DNA of 64,000 bases, from the NCBI RefSeq assembly GCF_048544455.1, contig NC_133538.1, forward strand, positions 41,551,969-41,615,968, given 5' to 3'. The position numbers and the translations under genes were made by a program. Shown piece by piece: positions 22,065 to 33,585 of the stretch (the first letter of the stretch is position 1; every line of letters begins with the position of its first letter). The DNA comes from Silene latifolia. Lineage: Eukaryota; Streptophyta; Magnoliopsida; Caryophyllales; Caryophyllaceae. Below the pieces are notes generated by a model. The model was not told the origin of the DNA. It saw nothing but the letters and a program-made list of their open reading frames with translations, and did no database searches.

Positions 22065-22735
22065 TTACCCGACCACGACTTCTTGAACTTCGGTTTGCCC
22101 TCGCTTTCTGTCTAGCTGCTGAGCTTTGCCCTTACCCTTGCCCTTGTTTGTCACAACGAGAACATTTTGTTTCATGCTCCCACTGAACTTCATGTCCTTC
22201 TCGGTGCCTGCGAGAAGGGAGTGCAGTTCATGGGGACTTTTCTTCAAATCATTCATATAGTAATTGGCTCTAAAGAGCGCAAAACCATCGTGGAGTGAAT
22301 GAAGCATGCGGTCAATCACAATGTTCTCGCTGATTTTACAATCAAGCGCCTCCAGTCTCTCGACATTCTCAATCATGCGGAGAATGTGTGGGCTAACCGG
22401 TTGGCCCTTCTGGAGTCTCGCATCAAAGAAGCGAGTGGTATGCTCATAGGTCACGATTCTCGGTGCTTTCGAGAATTCCTTAGTGAGCGTGGTGAAAATC
22501 TTGTTTGCACCTTGGGCTATGAAGCGTTTCTGCAAATTGGATTCCATTGCAAAAATGAGTACGTTTTTAATCGCACCCGCTTCCATGACGGAGTCGCTAT
22601 ACGTGGAGACCTCGTTAACTCGAGCCGTGGGACCTGGGGCTGCAGCGGGAGGGGCTCGATCAAATACTTGAGCTTCCGTCGGCGGTGGCGCATTCCGTAA
22701 TGCCGCCTCTCATTCCGCGAAGTTTGATCCATCAT
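22065..22735 (-). pseudogene. COP-1 gag remnant (UBN2-type)
   Basis: The main frame (22586-22065) has the copia gag order: an ILFAMESNLQKR stretch, then LRMIENVERLEALDCKISEN, then YYMNDLKKSPHELHSLL and a Lys/Gly-rich tail leading to the CCHC knuckle. The N-terminal piece (22735-22590) is in another frame. The gag polyprotein builds the particle. The start codon is not certain. Confidence 0.75.
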
Positions 22736-24571
22736 TCTTGATCTAGTAGACGATTCATCCGATTCATAAAGATCCGGCCGGACTCACGGTCCAATGTGGC
22801 ACTTGGCATTGGGTCATCGAGGATGCCACCATTAAGTTATTAGCGAGTTTAAAAACGTGATCTCGCCGAAAAAGAAAGAAAAACAAAAACGAAATAAGCA
22901 ACTCATCGAGGTGATTTAAGTCTATTTAAAATTCATTTTAATCGTGTAGACTCATTGCACTTGCATAATTGATCTCCCTCAAGAATAATACAAGTGATCC
23001 CAAGACTCAATTTTCGTAAATTGATAAGCCAACTGTTTAGCTAGTTCTTCCGTAAGAACTCTTGGTCGATAGATTTCCGTAAATCCTATCTATAGTCCAC
23101 CATAATCACGGATCGTTTAGTGACCATAGTGTTGAGATAAAATAAGTCAATCGGTTCCAACTTACCCGACGTAGAAGGGGTCATATTATGCCTACCGACG
23201 AAGAAGGGATTCATTGGAGTTTGACCTATAAAGACTATTCTCAATTTTTGGTTATACGAGGAAGATCCCATCAACTTAGCTTTAATTCATTTTAAGTGAA
23301 CGAATAACTAGCATTACGTGAATGAATTAACTTAGGTGATGGCTTAAAAATGATCGTGTGACATAAGAATGTCAAAGAAAACTAACGCGTGACCTCTATA
23401 TGAGTCAGTTTTCATGCAATTATTAGGTGGTTTGGTTTTTAGGCGGAATATGATGCATACTATCGTTACAAGAAAATAAATAAAAGAATGCAATACGTAA
23501 ATAAAATTCCTAGTGTGGCCTATCCTAGTAAAAAGAACATAATACAACTTTGGAATCCACCGTTGGACCCGAGAAGCTTGTCTTGATGTTCCATCTTTGT
23601 CCATGCAGCGGGAGTGAGCATCCGATCTCCATCTTTAGTCTTCTCAAAATACAATTAAAATTTACAAAATATAAACCTATTTACATTCTAAATAAAAACT
23701 TGTAATTAGAAAAAAAAAAAAATGGAGATACGAGATCTCAAAATACAACCAAGACCGTGTTCCATCATTACGGTAACACGTTCTACTAAGGCCACACTAA
23801 GTTACAACCGTTTGTAAAATAAATAAATACGGAATGTAAGCATTCAAAACATTCAAAATAACGATAAATGAAATGCATCAACTAAAAACAAATTCATTCG
23901 TGACATAATTCCGTAATTATGTTAAATTTATCCAAACCACCTTTTAACAATTAAAATCATGTGACAAAACCGCTTCATCAACTTAATTTTAATTCATGAT
24001 AATCCGTTATTTTAAATCGTTTTAAAATAACTAAATGGTACGTGAGTGAACCGTTTCACTATCAAGCGAATGCACAAAATTCGTATTGTGCACATGTTTT
24101 GGCCAAAAAAAAAAAAAAAAAAATTTTTTTTTTTTCCTTCACGGTCTGACCGTGAACAGTACACAAAAAAAAATTTTTTTTTTTTCTTCAGCTATTGCCG
24201 AGAGCAAGAAAAAAACCAAAAAAAAAACAAGCGGCTCAAAAACCGAGAGCCTCAACAAAACAAACAAAATCGATTTGTTAAAAACCAATTGTAAATTGAA
24301 CATAATCCGTATTAAAACAAAATTACAATTGACATGATCTTCACATATTGTTATAATTATCGTTTAAAACAACAATACGCAAAGAACAAATCGAAAACAA
24401 AACAGAAGATCGTCACAAGGCACGATTTCCAATGTACAAAAAAATCAGCCAAGTAAAAAAATACAAACCAGCCGTGACAAAAAATGATGCCTAACGTTTT
24501 TTTTTTTTATGCAAAAAAAAAATATCGATTCAATTTCGTTTGATGAAAAACACATAGAAAAATTTACGTGG
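22736..24571 (-). other. COP-1 5' leader region, AT-rich
   Basis: No coding is recognised over 1.8 kb between the PBS and gag. Two A-run/T-run palindromes lie at 24103-24135 and 24166-24184, and a 19-bp hairpin ttcacggtctgaccgtgaa at 24136-24154. The Lys- or Phe-rich short frames here are products of these runs. Confidence 0.5.
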
Positions 24572-24587
24572 CCTCGCTCTGATACCA
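24572..24587 (-). promoter_or_regulatory. COP-1 primer binding site
   Basis: On minus the sequence is TGGTATCAGAGCGAGG, two bases after the LTR end. TGGTATCAGAGC is the standard PBS complementary to the 3' end of initiator tRNA-Met in plant retrotransposons. Confidence 0.88.
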
Positions 24588-24589
24588 CT

Positions 24590-25576
24590 TGAGGGGTAAT
24601 ATCCGTATAATACCCTTAAAATATAAGGACTATAACGCAAATTTTATATGTGATTATTGTCATAAACAAAATTACAAGAGAAAAACGATAAAGCACAAGA
24701 ATTAACCTTCGGTCCTAGTGCAATTCGGCAATGATAGAGATCAAAGTAGATCTCCTCCTAATTGTTGCACCCAAGATCGTCTGAGAATATGCCCTTGTGC
24801 TAGAATGTATTCTCTAATTGCCTTGCAATATTGAGAGAATTGATGTGTGAAGTTTTCAGATGTGAGATCTAAGTTTTGAGAGGAAATGTTCTCAAAACCC
24901 TAATTATTTTTGCAAAATGAAAATTAGGTTAGAAAGGAGGAGAAGCTCTCCTTTTGTTCTACCCTTGCTCGGTCCGTGGGTTTCATTAGGGAGGGAGTGG
25001 GCTTTCCACTTCCTCCTTATTAAACTCGTGATCCGACTTGAATTGCTAAAACGTATACGACGGGTTTTTAAATATAAATTGTCATCGGTTATCGGTAATT
25101 AAAATATCAACTAGTAACATGACTTAGTCGAAATATTAATACATGTCCGGCAAAGACAATATTGTATAATTAATTTATTCAATATACATTAATCAAATAT
25201 AATCGCTTATATTTAATTTACGAATTAACCGCTTAATTCGTCTTAGCCATTTTTATTTAATCCGTATTAAATAATTATCTCAACATCGCTTTTGACTAAT
25301 TATTAGTCAATAACTCCGACTAACTGGTTAGTCAAAATTGGCATCAACATGACTGTATTTTCATACCGTCACATCTCTCAAACGTATCCTATAGGTGTGA
25401 CTTTTAGGGACCAGTTGATCACCGCCATCTGTATGACAATAACGTCAAACTTATCTAGCAAGCCAACCGTTATTGATAAACGTGGACCAACTGATAATAA
25501 TACAAAAGTATACCCTTTGATCATTTTAGAGATTTAAATGTTATTGCACTAACTGTAGAGGACACCAGCCCCAACA
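24590..25576 (-). repeat. COP-1 LTR copy 3 (5' LTR, 987 bp, complete)
   Basis: On minus it runs TGTTGGGGCTGG at 25576 to ..ATTACCCCTCA at 24590, followed by AG and the PBS. It is the only copy with both ends. The TSD gcacc follows at 25577. Confidence 0.88.
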
Positions 25577-27468
25577 GCACCACATCCCTTTCAGCAGCCA
25601 GCTCCTCATTTACCTTTAATAGATCATGCATAGCCTGCTTCTCAGCCTTCAACTCATCCTGGACTTTAGCAAGTTTAGCCTAGATGAACTTAACAGCATT
25701 TTGAGCAGACCCCAATTTGGATGTTTTAACAACCAACCTTGCGTTACCTCCCTCATTTTCCTTCTTTAAAGACTCATTCTCCCTTTTAAACACTTCTAAA
25801 CCCGTCTTCAAATATTCAGCATCCTTCTTCAGGCATTGCACCTCCCAGTCCAAAGTCTTATTCTTGGCATTCGAAGATTTCAGCTCACAGGCACCCCTCA
25901 ACATGTCATTTACATTCTGCCAGAAGATCACAAATCAGGCAAGCTGGAGCAAGAAACATACAACCAAAATAAAACTAAGGAAAAAAGAATTATACCTCAT
26001 GCAGCATGGTAACCAGATTAGCAGCATAATCCCTGGAATGGTATATAGCAGCTACTGCCTGAGCAGACATCTCCTCAGCCTGATACTTATAATAAGGATC
26101 ATCAACCAGGAAGGAGTGAGCTTGGATTTGTTCCTTGGCAAATTGAACATCGGCGAGCCTAGCCCTGACCTCCCTGACCTCACTCACGCCTTCACCACCA
26201 ACTCCTTCAGAAACCTCATCCGACCTTTTTCTCTTGCCAGCTTGACTGGGCTCATCAACATCAACCACAACGTACGGAGCAGACACCAATTGAGCCTGAT
26301 GAGCAGGGACCTGGATTTGAAGCGTACTATCACTCCCTGTAGCCTCACTACTCTGGAATTTTTCCCCCGTAATCTGGGAAACGCCTCCCTTTACCAGGGA
26401 CAAGCCAAAACTAGAAATCCTTGCAGAAGCCCTAGTAGCTACATGACAAAATTCTATATCAGCAATACTAAGATATGCTCAGGCATCAAAATCAACATAG
26501 AAAAGATAAAAACTTACTGCCTGATGATGAGGCCCCTGAAGCCTTGGCACTTTTGGCAGCCTTGTAAGTACTCAGCTTAGCCTTCCTGAACCGAGGCAGA
26601 GGCTCTTGACCAAGAGAAGCAGGCCGCACCCTCTCCTCATCTGGAAAGGCCATAAAAGCTGCAATCCGATCAGCCGACCCCTCAACATCAGGATCACAAG
26701 CCCAGTCAGCCACTATGATACAACACAAGTAAGTTTTTAGTAAAATCTGATTTACATACTATCATAATTTGAATTGAACGCAGAAAAAAGAACTTACCAC
26801 CCTCCACAGCCGGATAGCTATGATAATCCAGATCAGGGGCAACAGAATCTGCCCTGATGAACATATAGGTTGTGGCCCAACCCTTATCATCGCCTGAATC
26901 AAAGTTGGTTATCAGATGAGTCATCTTTACCTTGACTCGAAAGTTGAAGCGTCCAGTAGTATTACTTTTCAAATGATAAACATTCTTGAAATCCTCAAGG
27001 GTAATCACCAAGTTATGCTTGGCACATAGATGTTCAACAAATTGAACAATCTTCCAAACCATCGGCATAAGTGGAAAAGGAGCAACCTTGATGGCCCTAA
27101 TAACCTCAACCATAAACGGAGAAAAGGGAAGCATGCAACCCCCTTGAACGGACATTCAAAAATACAAAACCAACCAGGACTGGACCACTCTCAGGGACCC
27201 AGACCTCGGCATTAGAAGGAAGTAGACCTCTGCCCTTTAACAAATGTTCAAAAGAAGGTTTAAGTTGGTTGGCCTTAGGAAATGAAGCAGACAATGATTT
27301 CACATGGGCAAAAGTGACACCCTTATGTGTGATAAACACAATTTCTGCAAGGGCAGAAATTTCCATAACCTCATCCTCAGGGATGACTTCTAGCACATCT
27401 ACCACCACCGGAGGCTGATCAGCCTCAGCAGCCTTCGGTGCAGCAGCCCTTCTTCTTCCACCGGCCAT
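25577..27468 (-). CDS. TAT-2 antisense accessory ORF (putative gypsy-type transposon domain), spliced, main part
   Basis: On minus the ORF starts at 27468 (MAGGRRRAA). The first piece (27468-27106) and second piece (27155-26800) carry a domain common in plant gypsy elements (Transposase_28-like), with VWVPESG, LPFSPFMVEVIRAI and LEDFKNVYHLK. Introns with GT-AG ends are suggested at about 26797-26716, 26515-26441 and 25996-25924. They join WACDPDVEGSADR, then TRASARISS, then a Leu/Glu/Lys-rich coiled-coil-like part (25931-25600). A frameshift lies near 27140. The protein continues beyond COP-1 at 15911. The ORF is antisense to the retrotransposon RNA, so its introns are not removed by splicing of that RNA. 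Function unknown. Confidence 0.68.
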
Positions 27469-27823
27469 TTTTTCTTGATTATAGTATGAAGATTATTGAA
27501 ACAGGAAAATTTATCTCACAAAGAAATTAGAGAAGAGAGAAAGAAAGTTTTAAGAATTGAAGAATAAAAATGTGGGATCAAATGACGGCTCAAAGCATTT
27601 TATAACCGCAAAAACAATCTAACGGATAATACAAGTGGATGAGTTCAATCATGACTCTCCTAAGGTTTGATGAACCTGCCTCATTTATGGACACTAGCTG
27701 TTGGGAAGTTGAAAGGGACTCAATTTCTTTTCCGGTATAGATTCTCATATTTTTTGCCTGGCCCGATTTTTTATCTCCTCATTCCTGGCCAGACCCAATG
27801 GAAATAAGGAGATAAGGGGCAAT
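27469..27823 (+). other. TAT-2 region between the antisense ORF start and the 3' LTR
   Basis: It holds the presumed promoter of the antisense ORF on minus and the polypurine tract on + (27806-27820). No other feature is recognised. Confidence 0.45.
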
Positions 27824-28595
27824 TGTTGGGCCATGAATTGTCCTGTCTGATCAGACAAAAGTCAGGCAAAGAAACACCAAGTCTAGCCTGAACGGAAGTA
27901 ACTCAATATCAAGCATACTATACGCAGCCAGGAGGGAAAGACAAGTCAGGCCATCTATCCAGGCTAGACCTGAAGGAATAACTCACCAGCCATATGTTGG
28001 GCACTAGTAGAACAACTCAGGCAATAACCAAAGCACAACTAAAACCTAGAGAAACGGTTCTTACTTTCATGGAAGACCTATTCAACAAAATATACGAAGA
28101 GTATGGAGCAGTTGACTGAGCAAAGATAACGGCAGGTGGATTGTAGAGTCAAACAACTACCTCCAGGTAAATAGGGCACGAGGCTTATTTCCTAGGAACG
28201 TCTAAAAAAACGTTAGAGAGTCGTTGCAAACAAGATATAAATAGCAAGCAGAAGAAAGAAGAAAGGGCATCCACTATTCACTCATCCTTACTCTCATTTC
28301 ATTATTGTAATCACCTTGAGCATATTTATTAAGCATTTATACTCTACCTCTAGCCTAACATACACATTCCCTGTCAGGATACACTAAAAGATAGTATTAC
28401 TCCCTCCTGGCTTGCTACCCGTGGGTTTTCCCTTATTCCTAGGGTTTTCCACGTACAAATTTTTTTCTTTTACTTTATTGTTCATTCATTAAGTTATCAA
28501 TCGTACTAGTCAGGCATAATTATTTGAGTTAGATTACCCTGCAATTAAATCCCTGGCAAGAATTTATCTTCGTGTAAAATCTTGCTAAGACAACA
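27824..28595 (+). repeat. TAT-2 3' LTR (772 bp)
   Basis: It starts TGTTGGGCCATG after the polypurine tract and ends CTAAGACAACA. A TATA-like atataaatagc lies at 28233-28243, about 300 bp before the end. The next base enters an antisense Tekay LTR. Confidence 0.8.
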
Positions 28596-29830
28596 GGTGT
28601 TCACGAATACACGGTCAACCATGAGGTTGAGTAGGATAACTAAACAACAATAAATAATACGATAAACCTTCAACAAAGATAACAATAGAACTTCAAACTA
28701 AGAGACCGTCACACACGGCTCAACCGTGTGCGAGAACCGTTTACCACAACCGGCACATCACAAGGCATATTCCATCATATCGCTAATACTGCTTAGGTCC
28801 ATGGCCACCCTACGTCACCATGCCTGGTCGACCACAACCGCGCAGGTCCATGACACTTCTACGTCCCCGTGCCTGGCCGACCAAATAATCCCAATACCAA
28901 TACCAATCCTCTTTCAAGATGCCAATAAACAACAGAGAACCAACCAACAGTGATAATAAAATAATTATAAGATGCTCAAGACAACAATTGTAACAATAGG
29001 CTCTAGATGATATAATTATCTTAAGAAAATGCAATACAATTTATCTCATGCCAACAATGCGATAATAATTCATCTTACGGTAACCATATAACAATAATCC
29101 GTCTTACAAGAAATTACCAATTCATCAAATAAGCAAAGTTGAGTACATATCCTACCTTTAGCAAATCTTCACAATTTAACAATTAAATTAGAAAGCTTCT
29201 TCCACAAATCCACCACCTAAACAACAATTAGATTGTATACAATTATAAACTATTCTTCTTAATTAATTTAAGATATAAACTTCCCAAAACCGTCTCAAAC
29301 ACATCCCCCACACACGGCTGACCCGACGGTGGTCAACCCGTCGGTCAACGGTCCTCACGGCAGTGGTCAAGTCAACGGTCATGGTCCATGGATGCGGGTC
29401 TATGGTCAAACGTAAACAATTGATGTGAAGCGATAAAATAAATTACCACAATTAATTAGTGCGAGGTGAAAACTCCGTCTTAAAGTTGTCTCACAAAATT
29501 ACTCTTCATCACAAGTTTTATGTTGAGTTTTTGATGTGGAATAAAAGTGATGGTGAGGCATGAGTTGAGTATTTCTATAAATTGGTAGGTGGTGTAGGAA
29601 GGTTCTAGGTAATTGCTTAAATTATTGAACTAATCAAAATATCTAGGTAGTATAGATAACACCCAAACCACATCTACCTTCCCCCTTCCACTCGGTTCAA
29701 CCGACAGTCCACACCCTTCGACTTTTATTATTTTTCTTTTTCTTTTTCTTTTCTTTTTACGACAACCAATATTATTTATTCACATCTTATAAATTATAAA
29801 TTCTATTTAATAAAAATACGGAGTATTACA
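28596..29830 (-). repeat. Antisense Tekay-type LTR fragment
   Basis: The reverse complement starts TGTAATACTCCG at 29830. It resembles the TEK-1 LTR, notably the block with gtgttcacgaatacac and the gtcaacgg-rich part. About 330 bp of its 3' end is missing at the TAT-2 insertion point (28595). It lies directly against the protease of TAT-3, so it interrupts or truncates that element. The AT-rich stretches within hold no gene. Confidence 0.72.
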
Positions 29831-29831
29831 C

Positions 29832-30197
29832 ATGGTCCTGGTGGATGAGGGATCTGCAGTCAACGTCATTCCTCTCAAAACAGCTCATAAACTAGGGATC
29901 AAGAAAGCTGGCCTAGTCCCAACCAATCACGGAGTTCGCGCCTATGACGGCACTCGCCGTAAGGTCACTGGTCTTATCACCCTAACCATCGCAACGGGAC
30001 CCTTGGAGAGACAAGCCAATTTCCAAGTCATCGACATCGACACGTCATTCAACATGCTTCTAGGGTGCCCCTGGATCCATGATGCCAATGCCGTCACATC
30101 AACCCGTCACCGGAAAATTAGGGTCCCCTTCAACGGGAAAACAGTCACAATTCCTGCATCCCCAATTAAGGCTGTCATGAAAAAGGGGAAAGACTCT
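29832..30197 (+). pseudogene. TAT-3 protease domain
   Basis: About 122 residues of a retropepsin-like fold: LVDEGSAVNVIPL carries the active-site Asp as D-E-G, as usual in Tat elements. The later parts are GVRAYDGTRR and FNMLLGCPWIHD. It begins against an antisense LTR, so the upstream part is missing. ATH-1 (30198-48839) cuts it, and the frame resumes beyond. It is a polyprotein-processing enzyme by family. Confidence 0.82.
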
Positions 30198-31639
30198 TGA
30201 TGCGTGCTATTTATATATACTCTTTGTGCTTATTTTGCACGAATTTCTATGCGATTCCCGTAGTTTTAGGCTTTGAAATGCCCCGAATAGTCTACTTTGG
30301 TTTGTTTGGCTTTAATTGCGGGAATGGACCCGGAAGGAGCAAAACTGAGCTTGGAACTGCCCTTATAGATTTTATTTAGGAGATGGATGGAATTGGAGCG
30401 AGGATACTTCTGCCTTGGGATGTGTGTAGTCGTTTTGGAAGCGAACAAACATCCTATGTGCTGACTCAGTGGTAGTTAACTCGGTCGAGCTTGTTGCTGA
30501 CTTAATTGCTCGATCGAACCCTTTTTGATGCTGAAGATTCCTCGATCGAACTTCTGCTATGTTCGATCAATATGAGGGATTATGGTGTTCCTCGATTATA
30601 GCTTGTGATCTGACGCAAGATTTTATTGCGTAAAATTATCTACTTATTATTTTAGTTATCTTAATTAGTGAATAAATATCTCTCTTATAAAAATCAGAGA
30701 CCCAATTACGTTTAGATATTCAGCATTATTCATTTTTTAGTATTATTCATTCATATTCAATTTATTATCAGTTTGCATCAAGATTAGGAGACTCTTGTTC
30801 GACGCTTGCCTTTCTATTTCTCAGATCTTAATTTGTTTAATTCCTTACTCTCTTCCTATTTAATTCAATTCGTAATATTAATTCCTTTTTGCAACATTTA
30901 ATTTTCTTGTCTCTTAATTACTGTTAGGTTATTAGAATTAATATCTAGTTTATGCAATCTCTTAATTTATCTTTTAACCATGTCGAATATAGTTCTATCT
31001 ATCATTGTTTATTTTATCACCGTTATAAGTAGCTAGGTCCCAATTTCTAGGAATAGGGGAGCCATGATAGTAAAACAATGACCCTATAATTAGTTTTAGG
31101 AGGTTTTAATGTGAGAATTGTTTTATAGCAATATAACAGTAATTACTTGGTTGAGTGCACGCGACTATTTTAATTAACCCAGTTAAATTCAGACCTAGAT
31201 CGGAAGATTAGAATGAATAGACCTATTATGAACAATAGACTACCCTAATCAGAGCGGAAGCTATTTAGGAAGAATCTAGGGCGGTTAGCGGACCGGAAGG
31301 ACCTTTCCACTACCCTTCTCACTATAGACCGACTTACCTTACCTTTAGCTGAATTGCGTAATATCATGGTGAACCGACATTCTAGCATCTTTGTCTCTAT
31401 TTGATCACACTCTATTTCATTCTTGCTAGTTTTAATTGTTATTTCTATTATTGTTCTAAATTTAGTTCTTTTAGTTTAGTTAAATCAAATCAACCAGAAC
31501 CCCTAATTTGTGACCGTAGACAGACTAGATAACAAGTAGATAGCGACCGCGTCCCCGTGGATATGATACCCTGCTTACCTCTACTGCATAAGTTTAGGCC
31601 GGTTAGGTTTGTTTTTGATAGGTTGCGACAGCCGTGTCA
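30198..31639 (+). repeat. ATH-1 5' LTR (1442 bp)
   Basis: It is a direct repeat of 47326-48839. Relative to that copy it lacks about 75 bp around 30570-30600, a stretch made of CTCGATCGAG-type words. The lost piece lies between two such words, so slippage or recombination between them is likely. Confidence 0.9.
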
Positions 31640-31644
31640 AATTT

Positions 31645-31662
31645 TGGCGCAGCTGCCGGGGA
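31645..31662 (+). promoter_or_regulatory. ATH-1 primer binding site
   Basis: TGGCGCAGCTGCCGGGGA lies five bases after the LTR end. It differs in three positions from the usual Athila PBS. Confidence 0.82.
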
Positions 31663-31867
31663 GGCAACTAGTTTATTTACTTATTTTATTTTTGTTTGTT
31701 TTAGACTCAAGGGATTTTCAATTCCTTGAGACAGTTCTTATTCTTTTCTCTTAGTTTTGTTTATGCCCAGGTCCAACAGGTCAGAGTTAGTACCAGCTGA
31801 TCCTGAACCAGAGAGGACATTTCGCCGTAGACAAAACTTATTGAGAGAGATTCATCGAGAGTAAGTC

Positions 31868-33405
31868 TTGAGTACTTTTGACCTAGTTCTAGAGAATTTC
31901 ACTTTTAAAGAAGCACAGTATTTAGAGGAAGACAAATCTGTTTCTGAAACCGTTACTAAATCTACGAAGATACTTAACATTGCTAGTCATTCTGAGTCGA
32001 CAACTGATTCTATTCCTAAGGGTTTCAAGCTTTCAACTGATGAGGGGTGTACCTTTGATATTTGTCCTTCTTATATTAATCTGGTGGAGAGAAACCTGTT
32101 CAGAGGAGTAGCTGGTGAGGATCCAAGAAAGCATATGGAGATCTTCACGGATTACTGTTCTACTATTCCTGCTACTAAGGGAGTGACCCAAGAGAAGATT
32201 AAGGAAGTCTTGTTTCCTTTTTCTCTTACTGATGGTGCCCGGGAGTGGTTGACTGACTTGGATAAGACTTCAGTAGAGATTACTGATTGGAATACCCTAG
32301 CTCTTGCTTTCTACAAGAGATACTACCCTCCGCAGAGAACTAATGCATTACGAGGGCAGATTACAAGTTTTAAAAAGAATCCGACTGAGAACTTGTATGA
32401 AGCATGGAGTAGATTTAAGAAGCTGGTTAGGTATGTCCCACATCATGGGTTTGGCTAATAGTTTTTATGCAGCCAGTTCTACAATGGGTTGTATGATGAC
32501 CATCGCGCCGTTTTAGATGCTGCAGCCAATGGAATATTTCTGAAGAATATCGATGATGATAAGGGCTGGCACATAATAGAGGAGATGGCTACCCATTGTG
32601 TTGAATATGGGAATCCAAGGAGTGATACTAGAACAGCCGCTGGAGATAATAGTGCACTTGTGGCTCAACTGGAAGCCATGAATGCAAGATTTGATAAGTT
32701 AGAGAGGCAGGTTGCAGGAAATCAACAGACACTTCACTTGTTATCTAGACAAGAGACCGTCTCATATGATAGATGTGGTGCTGATGGCCATACTGTAGTG
32801 GAGTGTTTAGCTGAGAAGGAGCAAGTATATGCCTTTCAACAATTTAGGCAATGAGGCACCTACTTTAACAATCAAGCTGGAGTTCATCCTAATGTGAGGT
32901 GTCTAGCCAAAATTTTTTGAATCCTACACCTCCACCGCAGCAACAACAAACTTATGTTCCACCCCATCGAACTCAACAAAAAGGCTTTCAAAAGCCTCCT
33001 TCCTTCCCACCGCTGCATCAACAAGGTACCGCTTCTACTGGTAATAATGACATAGCCGAGTTGAAGTCAATGGTGCAATCACTTGCACTTCAAATGCAGA
33101 AAACTGACCAACCAAAGGACGCTTCTATTAAATTGCTTGAGTCCCAGTTAGCTCAATTAGCTACTAAGCAAGCTTCAAGACAACCGGGCCAATTACCATC
33201 ACAACCCGACAAGAAACCACATGAAACGGTAAATATGATTAGTTTAAGGAGTGGTCTTTCTTATGAGAGACCCAAATTGCCAAAGGAGAATGCTGAATTT
33301 TCAGAATCGGAGATTGAAGCTACTTTTCATGGGAAGGCGTCTTTTGACGGAAGAGTGACTAATTCACGTGGTGTACTCGATCGACTAGTTTCTGATGGTC
33401 GATAG
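31868..33405 (+). pseudogene. ATH-1 gag
   Basis: The gag reads in three pieces. Residues 60-196 of the first frame (31868-32458) form the retrotransposon-gag domain (DPRKHMEIFTDYCSTI, FPFSLTDGAREWL, ALAFYKRYYPP). The second frame (about 32460-32854) has QFYNGLYDDHR and a knuckle-like YDRCGADGHTVVEC in which the first Cys is Tyr. The third (32899-33405) is Pro/Gln-rich with VNMISLRSG, a known Athila gag-protease linker. Frame changes near 32455 and 32860 break it. Gag forms the particle by family. Confidence 0.82.
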
Positions 33406-33560
33406 AGCAAGTTTACTGAAGAAATGTTCGATCGAAGGGATAATAATGCCCGATCGAGCACTGAGGAAAACAAGCTCCTTGATCGAGCATCCCAAACTGC
33501 TCGATCGAGCAATAATTATTAGAAAACCTCTCGATCGAGAAGTGAAGTTGCTCAATCGAG
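33376..33560. repeat. CTCGATCGAG-word cluster between ATH-1 gag and protease
   Basis: At least seven copies of tcgatcga with flanking ctc/gag occur over 185 bp, spaced about 20-30 bp. The reading frame through this cluster is lost at its start (33403). Confidence 0.8.
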
Positions 33561-33585
33561 TAACATTAATACTAAGAATGGTGAT

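Larger units (their letters stand above)
15912..25576 (-). mobile_element. COP-1: Ty1/copia element (TNT1-94-like) with palindromic left end
   Basis: It is flanked by an exact 5-bp duplication gcacc (15907-15911 and 25577-25581), inside the antisense ORF of TAT-2. Three LTR copies are present: 24590-25576 (minus, the 5' LTR next to the PBS), 16803-17959 (minus, the 3' LTR after pol) and 15912-16802 (plus, an extra inverted copy). Both outer ends are U3 ends (TGTTGG...CCAACA). The U5 end (TGAGGGG on +) is present only internally, at 24590. Gag-pol lies on minus (22735-18818) with many stops and frameshifts. The 22.8-24.57 kb leader is AT-rich and non-coding. Confidence 0.88.
13812..28595 (+). 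mobile_element. TAT-2: Retand-like Ty3/gypsy (Tat clade), 3' half with nested COP-1
   Basis: The order is integrase on +, a non-coding repeat-bearing spacer, an antisense accessory ORF split by COP-1, a polypurine stretch (aaggagataaggggc, 27806-27820), then a 3' LTR starting TGTTGGGCC and ending ..ACAACA at 28595. The LTR start matches that of TAT-4 (TGTTGGGCCTGG), so they are one family. The right end sits inside an antisense Tekay-type LTR, and ggtgt (28596-28600) would be one TSD copy. The 5' half (gag, PR, RT) lies outside the window or was lost at the TAT-1 junction. Confidence 0.75.

Noticed and set aside
22299-22700. 133-residue plus-strand ORF opposite COP-1 gag
   Set aside because: It is the complement of a recognisable gag domain on minus.
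24046-24337. Lys- and Phe-rich ORFs
   Set aside because: They are translations of A and T runs in the COP-1 leader.
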